Source of the DNA: Prevotella sp. UBA746
GTDB taxonomy: Bacteria > Bacteroidota > Bacteroidia > Bacteroidales > Bacteroidaceae
Reading direction: 5' to 3'
NCBI GenBank assembly: GCA_002298545.1
Contig: DBKQ01000062.1
Span: 210 to 8,066 of the forward strand
DNA length: 7,857 nt
This document shows, piece after piece, positions 1-4,940 of this stretch (within the stretch, counting starts at the first letter, position 1; the number at the start of each line of letters is the position of its first letter). The notes under the pieces were generated by a model that worked only from the letters and a program-made list of their open reading frames with translations, was not told where the DNA came from and did no database searches. The translations under genes and the position numbers were made by a program.

Positions 1-2
1 AA

Positions 3-165
3 AGTGGAGGTGTGCCGTCGGCGCACTTAAAAGGGAACGGAGTGTAAGTCTCCGACTGTCCCGCAGCTGTAAGCTCCTTTATTTTCCTTTGTATGATGCC
101 ACTGCCTGAAGAAATAGGGTGGGAAGGCGCAAAGGAGAGGAGTGAAGTCAGAATACCTGCCTCTG
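3..165 (+). promoter_or_regulatory. Cobalamin (B12) riboswitch aptamer
   Basis: Adenosylcobalamin-type riboswitch, recognised from its ordered conserved blocks. A P3-like hairpin GTGC...GCAC (12-26) is followed by AAAAGGGAA (29-37), a G/C stem (39-54), and GTCCCGCAGCTGT (58-70). Next come GCCACTG (98-104) paired with GGGAAGGC (121-128), and the B12 box GAAGTCAGAATACCTGCC (144-161). GGAGGT (6-11) can pair with ACCTGCCTC (155-163) to close P1, imperfectly. All core elements are present, so the aptamer looks intact rather than decayed. Its promoter must lie left of the window. In Bacteroidetes this element normally sits in the leader of B12 uptake or B12-alternative genes and acts by hiding the ribosome site or by termination. 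No plus-strand gene follows here. Confidence 0.92.
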
Positions 166-364
166 CTTGTTGTTAAGGCGGAATCTTCTCGATGTAAGGA
201 GTGGAAGCGATATTGTTTGTTTATTTTGGGAGTCGTGTGGGGAGATGTCAAGTCTCTTCGTGTGATGCTTTGTAGGCATATCCGCTTCTATATCTTTAAA
301 AATCGGCAAGACGCTGTCGTGTCGGTAAGACATGCGTGTATTATTATATAAGTTTTAATTTGGA
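166..364 (+). other. Non-coding stretch downstream of the riboswitch
   Basis: I find no credible gene between the aptamer and the hairpin at 365. The ATGs at 192, 245 and 331 reach stops after 1, 6 and 8 codons. A reading frame starting with GTG at 142 begins inside the aptamer, has no ribosome site and encodes nothing recognisable. Its internal ATG at 265 gives only about 29 residues, rich in Ile, Arg and Val. The stretch could be an expression platform, the remnant of a deleted target gene, or the body of a small RNA. The sequence does not decide among these. Confidence 0.5.
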
Positions 365-390
365 ATGGCGTTGCCGTGAGGCAACGCCAT
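365..390. terminator. Perfect 11-bp hairpin with GTGA loop, possible bidirectional terminator
   Basis: The arms ATGGCGTTGCC (365-375) and GGCAACGCCAT (380-390) pair perfectly around a GTGA loop, a GNRA tetraloop in RNA. It lies between the plus-strand riboswitch and the end of the minus-strand lipoprotein gene (stop at 486), so it could end transcripts from either side. Neither side has a strong U-run: plus continues ATTCG, and minus continues TCCAAATTAAAAC. It is therefore a stable hairpin that fits a terminator by position but lacks the classic U tract. Confidence 0.5.
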
Positions 391-485
391 ATTCGTATCG
401 TGTGAGTAAGTTTAGGGGCATCCTGTAATATTTATTATTGGAAGTTATCGAATTCTTTTAGACGAAAATCGGAAGAACATAATTT

Positions 486-1034
486 TTATTCCTCTATGTC
501 GTAGAAGTATATTTCCTTTATCCCAGGTATCTTCAGGTATGTAGTTTTCATTCCGTATACTGTGAGTCGCTTTCCGTAATTCTCAGGATTCCATGCGAGG
601 TTAAGTTCCTCCCTTATGGCAGATCCGCTTTTCAGTTGTATTGACATTACTTTTGTCTTGTCATCTTCGCCCTGTTCGTCGGCAAGCAGCAGTGCCGTTT
701 CGTATTTGAACGGTTTTGTGAAGTTATAGTCATATCCTTTAGCTCCCGTCGCCGAGCCCACGATATAGCCTCTCACGAGAACAATTTCATCGTTTTCCGT
801 TTCCATAAACTGACTCACGCTGAGAGTATCGCCATCTTGCCAGTCGTTGCCTTTGTTTCCACCGTTACTCCCGTCGTTTGCCCATCCTCCGTTGTCGCCA
901 TTGTTGTGTGTAGAACCGTCTTTTTTGTTTTCGGTATTCTCCTTGTCTTCCTCCTCGTCGTAGACAGGTTTCTCGCACGCCATGAATACGGCGAGCACCA
1001 GATATAGTGTCGTTATAAATGTGGCTCTTCTCAT
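486..1034 (-). CDS. Small acidic surface lipoprotein with DUF6359-like domain
   Basis: This encodes 182 residues. The signal peptide MRRATFITTLYLVLAVFMAC has a relaxed Bacteroidetes lipobox with Cys20 as the lipidated residue. The acidic run after it (DEEEDKE, residues 26-32) resembles a lipoprotein export signal, suggesting surface display. Residues 33-70 are a low-complexity Asn/Gly/Asp linker. Residues 71-182 form one compact beta-rich domain with the landmarks RGYIVGSATG (88-97), LLLADE (115-120), LNLAWNPENYGKR (144-156) and IPGIKEIYFYD (169-179). This pattern matches my recollection of DUF6359, an OB-fold-like Bacteroidetes domain without an assigned activity. An upstream in-frame ATG at 1097 would add 21 residues, but it falls inside the promoter and would put hydrophilic sequence before the signal peptide, so I chose 1034. 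The gene stands alone with its own promoter. Its function is unknown; binding to an extracellular ligand is only a guess. Confidence 0.82.
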   Translation of the reverse strand: MRRATFITTLYLVLAVFMACEKPVYDEEEDKENTENKKDGSTHNNGDNGGWANDGSNGGNKGNDWQDGDTLSVSQFMETENDEIVLVRGYIVGSATGAKGYDYNFTKPFKYETALLLADEQGEDDKTKVMSIQLKSGSAIREELNLAWNPENYGKRLTVYGMKTTYLKIPGIKEIYFYDIEE

Positions 1035-1094
1035 TACTTCTTGTTTAATGTTGTTCCTTAGGTTATGTTTTTGATAGATATAGATATGATGTTG

Positions 1095-1126
1095 CAAATG
1101 TAGTAAAAGAATTTTTCACCCACAAG
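1095..1126 (-). promoter_or_regulatory. Bacteroidetes-type promoter of the lipoprotein gene
   Basis: Read on the minus strand, TACATTTG (1102-1095) matches the TAnnTTTG -7 consensus. CTTG (1126-1123) lies 20 bases upstream as the -33 element. Transcription would start near 1088, about 50 bases before the chosen ATG at 1034. This rules out the longer start at 1097. Confidence 0.65.
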
Positions 1127-1202
1127 TATTTGCAGTGTAAAATGTTTTTTTGGGGTTCTTCGTCAATTTAGGTGATATTTTTAGACGAAAACCTACAAAA
1201 CC

Positions 1203-1333
1203 CCCGATGTCGTTTTGCAAGCCTTCGGCTTATGTGTAATGGCTGATGTGTTCTATAGAGAGCAAGCTCTCTGTCGTCCACATCAGCCATTACACAAAGA
1301 GTCACTTCGTTCCTCTTGCAAAACGACATCGGG
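1203..1333. repeat. 131-bp nested palindrome (MITE- or REP-like element)
   Basis: The outer arms CCCGATGTCGTTTTGCAAG (1203-1221) and CTTGCAAAACGACATCGGG (1315-1333) are perfect 19-bp inverted repeats. Inside them, TGTGTAATGGCTGATGTG (1233-1250) and CACATCAGCCATTACACA (1279-1296) are a second perfect 18-bp pair. The centre carries AGAGAGC/GCTCTCT (1257-1263, 1266-1272). Two side hairpins interrupt the long stem: AAGCC-TTC-GGCTT (1219-1231) and AAGAG...CTCTT (1297-1317). The whole unit folds into a cross-shaped stem on either strand. It has no U-run, encodes no credible protein and shows no obvious target-site duplication. It lies between the terminator of the peptidase operon and the promoter of the lipoprotein gene, a typical place for an extragenic palindromic or non-autonomous mobile element. 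Confidence 0.85.
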
Positions 1334-1343
1334 CGATAAACAT

Positions 1344-1383
1344 AAAAAAACAAAAGAGGTTGGCGCAGGATGCAACCAACCTC
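1344..1383 (-). terminator. Intrinsic terminator of the peptidase operon
   Basis: On the minus strand the 8-bp perfect stem GAGGTTGG (1383-1376) / CCAACCTC (1363-1356) has a 12-base loop. It is followed at once by TTTTGTTTTTTT (1355-1344). This is a classic Rho-independent terminator placed 112 bases after the stop codon of the 57-residue peptide gene. A smaller hairpin, GATTTCG/CGAAATC (1388-1394, 1402-1408), lies just before it in the same transcript. Confidence 0.85.
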
Positions 1384-1494
1384 GATAGATTTCGTAAATG
1401 GCGAAATCATAAATAAGATGCCGCAAATATAGACTTTACTTTTCATATATGCAAGCAAATGCGGATTTAATTTTCTAATTTAACATTTCCCACG

Positions 1495-1668
1495 TTATTC
1501 CTCTTCATTATCCCATAACCCATTATTGTGTTCCTTCGAAAACATCTCTTGGTTGTCTGGATTTTCATCTTTGGGCATTTCACCGCCGCCTACTGCAGTT
1601 CCTGCAAGCATTGGCTCGACCGCAATCTTTTCCGTATAGATAGAAGGACAGATATAATTCTTTTTCAT
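1495..1668 (-). CDS. 57-residue peptide co-transcribed with the C10 peptidase
   Basis: A short open frame begins 22 bases after the peptidase stop codon and ends before the shared terminator, so the two genes very likely share one mRNA. The product starts MKKNYICPSIYTEKIAVEPM, continues LAGTAVGGGE (21-30) and ends in a hydrophilic, acidic tail (residues 31-57) with Trp52 and a final EEE. There is no hydrophobic signal peptide or membrane segment. The N-terminal pattern, K-K-x-Y-x-x-P-S-I followed about ten residues later by M-L-A-G, resembles many short unannotated Bacteroidetes peptides of the form K-x-Y-x-x-P...LLAG(S). I recall these mostly from Prevotella and Bacteroides. The role is unknown. 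The small Gly after LLAG and the GGG could be a leader-cleavage site, and an inhibitor or substrate of the neighbouring protease is also possible. Reading as a true gene rests on the operon position, family resemblance and codon-like sequence. Confidence 0.72.
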   Translation of the reverse strand: MKKNYICPSIYTEKIAVEPMLAGTAVGGGEMPKDENPDNQEMFSKEHNNGLWDNEEE

Positions 1669-1690
1669 TTCTCTCGTTTTGTTTAAATGG

Positions 1691-4666
1691 TTATTTACTG
1701 ATAAATTTCTTACCGTTTCTTATATATATTCCCTTGAAATCATTGTTCACCCGTTGTTCGTTAAGGTTGTAAGTCAGTTCGCTTTTATTATCGTTCTGCA
1801 GAATTCCTCTTAGTGATGTAGTATCGGAAAAATCAAAGGAAAAACCTTTAGCATCGGATAGTCCGACAGGCACTTTCAGTATACCGACACCTGCTTTGAC
1901 ATCGAAGTTGAACTTACCGCCGTCGTCGGCTCCCCAATAGAAGCCCAATCCCTTTTTGTTCTTAGCGTCGGCATATGTCATACGATAGTATAGATATCCC
2001 GACTCCCAATTGATATTGCCTGATGGAACAAGGCAGTTATCGGAGGCTTTGTCTACATCATAACCTATCGGTGTGACGATGGCATTTGGGGTTGTAGATT
2101 CGATGAGCACGGCTTCGCCTTTTGCTACGGTAGCTCCAGTTCGTTCTGTTCTTCTCATCGTGTTGCCGTTTTCGATGCTTATAGTGTAGGCATTAATCCG
2201 TTCTCCGTCGTTTACCGAAAGCTTCACGGTATTTTCGAGGTTGCTGTATGTGGCATAGTATAAACCGTCTTTTGTGGCAGGCAACGATATGGAGGTGCCT
2301 TCCGGCAGACCTGCAAGATAAACGAACATTTTTTGTGGAGGCAGGGAATAGCTGCTTCCGTCAATACATTCCAATTTGTTCTTAGGCAGTTCGGTAGGTA
2401 TTGTTATTTCGTTTATTCCTGTTTCGTCAAAAGTACGCAGCTCGGCAAGAATGTTTCTGCTGCCGGCATCTTCTGTAGAAAAAGATTTAGATATAGTGGT
2501 AATCTGTCCGTTGCCGGGGATATTTACCGTTGCAATGTCTGTCGGGAAATTGTTGTTCACCCCAATGCCGCATTTCAAAACAGTTGCCGCTCCGTCGTTC
2601 TGAATCTCGTAGCGGAAAGTGGCATTGTCATCATCCACCCTCGGAGCCTTCACTTTATCGTTTATGTAATAAGCATTCTCCGTTTCGTAGGCATTAGGCG
2701 TGGCGTTGTTCCATATCTTAACGAGAGACAAGACTGGTTCCGAAGAAGTGTTCAGCGAGAACTCCTTGCCTTCAACCAACTTCACTCCCTTGTAGTCTGT
2801 TGCCCACAAGTATAGTTTCTTTCCTGAAGGCGTTAGCGTGATGGTTCTTGATAGGGTAGAATGGGCGGGAATGTTGACAAACATATAACTTGATGCTTCA
2901 TCGGGCATAGTGGAATTTGCATTCGAAAAGATATTCAAATATCCAAGATATTCCGACTCTCCGTTGTTTTTTACCGATATGTTGAGCGATGCCTTCTTGC
3001 CGCTCGTCAGTTCTGAGGTTGTAGTCAATTCTGCTTCAAGTTCAGTTTCTACCACTTTTATAGTTGTTTCTGTTGCTTCTACAACGAGCGGTTGCATATT
3101 GCGGTAGGCGCATTTGTACCATTCGTAACCATTAGTACTGTAAATGGCGTAAATAGTTGTTCGTCCGATAGGAAAAGCATAGTCAAATGACAGTTCAGCA
3201 CCGGTTTGCAGACCATAACTTCCGTCGGTCCCTATTCCGCTAATATTAAGTCGGTTGCTATTTTTACCAATAGGTGTGATTTCTCCATCTTCATCAATAA
3301 TGCCATACTTCTGCCTTACATTATACAAATCATTCATTGTCTGATTCGTAAAGTCATTGGTGATCTTGAGCGAGAAACTCTCCGACACGTTGTTTCTTGT
3401 GGCTTTTGTTAGTTCCACTTTCGTCCGGTTCTTGTTGTAATCCACCACAAAAGAAGGAACTTCCACGAGCGGATTATCCTTCATTCCGTTGTCGGGAGCA
3501 ATACCAATAATCATGGCACAACCTATATTATATCCTTCGGGTGCATCTTTCGATTCTTCTCCCTCATAATCAGAATTGAGTAAAGTAAGGTCGAAATATC
3601 CATTCATACGTCCGTCCCATCCCCAGTTGATATGATACAGTCCGTTGCCGTCAGCTCCATCGCATACAAATTCGTGTCCGCCTTCGGTAGATGAAGTTCC
3701 AGAATATAAAACGGGGCGTTTTGCCGCAAGTTCGTTATCCAAAAGATTTGTCCATTCAGAAAGAGTAAACGAATTGCGGAACACCTTTTGCATAAGGTCT
3801 GCATCATAGCCAAAATATTTAGCTAAAGGAACAGGGGAAGCGTAAGCACCGGAAGTCTTGCCGTAGCCCATCTGTACGGCTGCTCCACAATGAAAGACAA
3901 GTTTAGCCACGGCATCAGCTTGTTCTTGTGTGTATTCGCCTGAAGGATATTTTGCCAGGATATTGTTCCAGTCGTATACTCCGTCAGTCTTAGATATAGT
4001 CTCTACTTTAGTAGTATATTTATCCCATGCTTTTTCGTATCCAGGAATATCCTCAGATAGTTGGGCAGGATATTTGTGGTATGCCATTATCTGCGACATA
4101 GCTGTAGCTACACAGCCAGAAGCAGCCTTGTTGACTCCATCGTATAAAGGGCACATATTGTTGAAGGGAGCATATTGGCTCCATTCAATATTTCCGAGAA
4201 GAGGAGTGACGACAACAGTTGATTTATTTGTTCTCATATTTTGTTTCACCTCCTCTATATTCTGTATCGCCAGTGTCTTGCCTTCTGTTACCATCTCGGT
4301 AAGATTGCAATAAGCCTTCATGAAGCTTAAATAGTTTTCAGGTAAGTCTGTCTCATCGTAGTTTCCCTTGTCTGAGTATCCTATGATTTCCGGCATCCGG
4401 TCGTCGCCAGAAACAATGGTGAATCCTTTATCCTTGCCGTTAGAGAATATGTAGAAAGCTGGAGCTTCACCAGCCTCTGCAGTCCAGCCCGTTGTCTTTA
4501 TACGTGACGAGTTTTTGTCTATAGCGATGCCGAGTTTTTCTGCTTGCTTTTCAGCAATAGCCTTTGCCTGTTGTTTGCTTCTTGGTTTTGCATTTACCGT
4601 AATAGGATTATATGCCAAGGCAACAGATAAAAGCAAAACTTTTCCGATGTAGTTTGATATTTTCAT
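1691..4666 (-). CDS. Secreted C10 (streptopain/interpain-type) cysteine peptidase
   Basis: This encodes 991 residues. A type I signal peptide (1-26, cleaved after VNA) is followed by a Spi-like inhibitory propeptide (about 27-148, with FTIVSGDDRMPEIIGYS at 82-98). The papain-fold C10 catalytic domain spans about 150-395. Catalytic Cys185 lies in AASGCVATAM and His331 in EGGHEFVCDG. The Trp348-Gly-Trp350 loop follows in INWGWDG. The Cys-His spacing of 146 is close to that of streptococcal SpeB. The remaining roughly 600 residues are beta-rich: CARDB/Ig-like segments near 545-625 and 675-745, then a module (about 775-950) ending GFSFDFSDTTSLRG. The C-terminus, YNLNEQRV...FKGIYIRNGKKFISK, resembles Bacteroidetes C-terminal sorting or anchoring tails, possibly type IX secretion. 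The propeptide should keep the enzyme inactive until it cleaves itself outside the cytoplasm. It heads an operon with the 57-residue peptide. Its natural substrate is unknown. Confidence 0.93.
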   Translation of the reverse strand: MKISNYIGKVLLLSVALAYNPITVNAKPRSKQQAKAIAEKQAEKLGIAIDKNSSRIKTTGWTAEAGEAPAFYIFSNGKDKGFTIVSGDDRMPEIIGYSDKGNYDETDLPENYLSFMKAYCNLTEMVTEGKTLAIQNIEEVKQNMRTNKSTVVVTPLLGNIEWSQYAPFNNMCPLYDGVNKAASGCVATAMSQIMAYHKYPAQLSEDIPGYEKAWDKYTTKVETISKTDGVYDWNNILAKYPSGEYTQEQADAVAKLVFHCGAAVQMGYGKTSGAYASPVPLAKYFGYDADLMQKVFRNSFTLSEWTNLLDNELAAKRPVLYSGTSSTEGGHEFVCDGADGNGLYHINWGWDGRMNGYFDLTLLNSDYEGEESKDAPEGYNIGCAMIIGIAPDNGMKDNPLVEVPSFVVDYNKNRTKVELTKATRNNVSESFSLKITNDFTNQTMNDLYNVRQKYGIIDEDGEITPIGKNSNRLNISGIGTDGSYGLQTGAELSFDYAFPIGRTTIYAIYSTNGYEWYKCAYRNMQPLVVEATETTIKVVETELEAELTTTSELTSGKKASLNISVKNNGESEYLGYLNIFSNANSTMPDEASSYMFVNIPAHSTLSRTITLTPSGKKLYLWATDYKGVKLVEGKEFSLNTSSEPVLSLVKIWNNATPNAYETENAYYINDKVKAPRVDDDNATFRYEIQNDGAATVLKCGIGVNNNFPTDIATVNIPGNGQITTISKSFSTEDAGSRNILAELRTFDETGINEITIPTELPKNKLECIDGSSYSLPPQKMFVYLAGLPEGTSISLPATKDGLYYATYSNLENTVKLSVNDGERINAYTISIENGNTMRRTERTGATVAKGEAVLIESTTPNAIVTPIGYDVDKASDNCLVPSGNINWESGYLYYRMTYADAKNKKGLGFYWGADDGGKFNFDVKAGVGILKVPVGLSDAKGFSFDFSDTTSLRGILQNDNKSELTYNLNEQRVNNDFKGIYIRNGKKFISK

Positions 4667-4699
4667 AAATGTCGATTAAAATAAGTGACAGATTTTTGA

Positions 4700-4731
4700 C
4701 AAAGTTACTTCTTTTTCTGTCAAGACAAAAC
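4700..4731 (-). promoter_or_regulatory. Bacteroidetes-type promoter of the C10 peptidase operon
   Basis: On the minus strand TAACTTTG (4707-4700) fits TAnnTTTG. GTTTTG (4731-4726) provides the -33 element with 18 bases between them. Transcription would start near 4692, giving a leader of about 25 bases before the ATG at 4666. An inverted repeat TTGACA (4696-4701) / TGTCAA (4718-4723) overlaps the promoter and could be an operator. Confidence 0.65.
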
Positions 4732-4842
4732 TTTTCCTCGTTTTTTCTTATCATAAAACATGAAAATCCAATAAGTTCGATTTTATAATAAACCCGTAAA
4801 AGCTGATTTAAAATGCAAATAATCCTTATTTTTGCGTTTTAA

Positions 4843-4875
4843 TTTAGTGTATATATATAATAATGTGTATCTTTG
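4843..4875 (+). promoter_or_regulatory. Bacteroidetes-type promoter of the GH28-GH105 gene
   Basis: TATCTTTG (4868-4875) matches TAnnTTTG, with TTTAG (4843-4847) 20 bases upstream as a weak -33 element. Transcription would start near 4882, leaving a leader of about 60 bases. A second consensus match, TATTTTTG (4827-4834), could be an alternative upstream promoter but has no convincing -33 partner. Confidence 0.6.
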
Positions 4876-4887
4876 CAGAGATAATGT

Positions 4888-4901
4888 TGCAAACGTTTGA
4901 A
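4888..4901 (+). promoter_or_regulatory. LacI/GalR-type operator candidate
   Basis: TTGCAAACGTTTGAA contains the perfect 10-bp palindrome CAAACGTTTG (4890-4899) centred on CG. This is the usual form of LacI-family operators. It lies just downstream of the predicted start point of the GH28-GH105 gene, where a bound repressor would block transcription. The regulator itself is not in the window, and the assignment is from motif shape and position only. Confidence 0.45.
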
Positions 4902-4940
4902 TAAAAAACTTAAACCGAATACATTCAACAACTAAAATTT

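Noticed and set aside
142..351. 69-residue plus-strand frame after the riboswitch
   Set aside because: It begins with GTG inside the aptamer, lacks a ribosome site and recognisable sequence, and would need the B12 box itself to be coding.
1035..1097. Longer N-terminus for the lipoprotein from the ATG at 1097
   Set aside because: The ATG overlaps the predicted -7 element and would place 21 hydrophilic residues before the signal peptide.
456..1191. Exact 13-base repeat TTTTAGACGAAAA on both sides of the lipoprotein gene (456-468 and 1179-1191)
   Set aside because: In an A/T-rich window of this size, about one such 13-base match is expected by chance. No inverted ends or recombinase accompany it.
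1203..1333. Palindrome as an integron attC site or retron RNA
   Set aside because: No GTTRRRY/RYYYAAC core pairs in the right places, and no integrase or reverse transcriptase gene is in the window.
1168..1458. 96-residue minus-strand frame
   Set aside because: It runs through the terminator hairpin and the long palindrome, so its sequence is dictated by the inverted repeats. No domain or start signal supports it.
2333..4313. Plus-strand frames opposite the peptidase (for example 2333-2815 and 3930-4313)
   Set aside because: They are antisense shadows of a well-conserved coding sequence, with no recognisable domain or promoter.
4827..4834. TATTTTTG as the main promoter of the GH28-GH105 gene
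   Set aside because: It fits the -7 consensus, but no -33 element lies at the right distance. The site at 4868-4875 is better placed, next to the palindromic operator.
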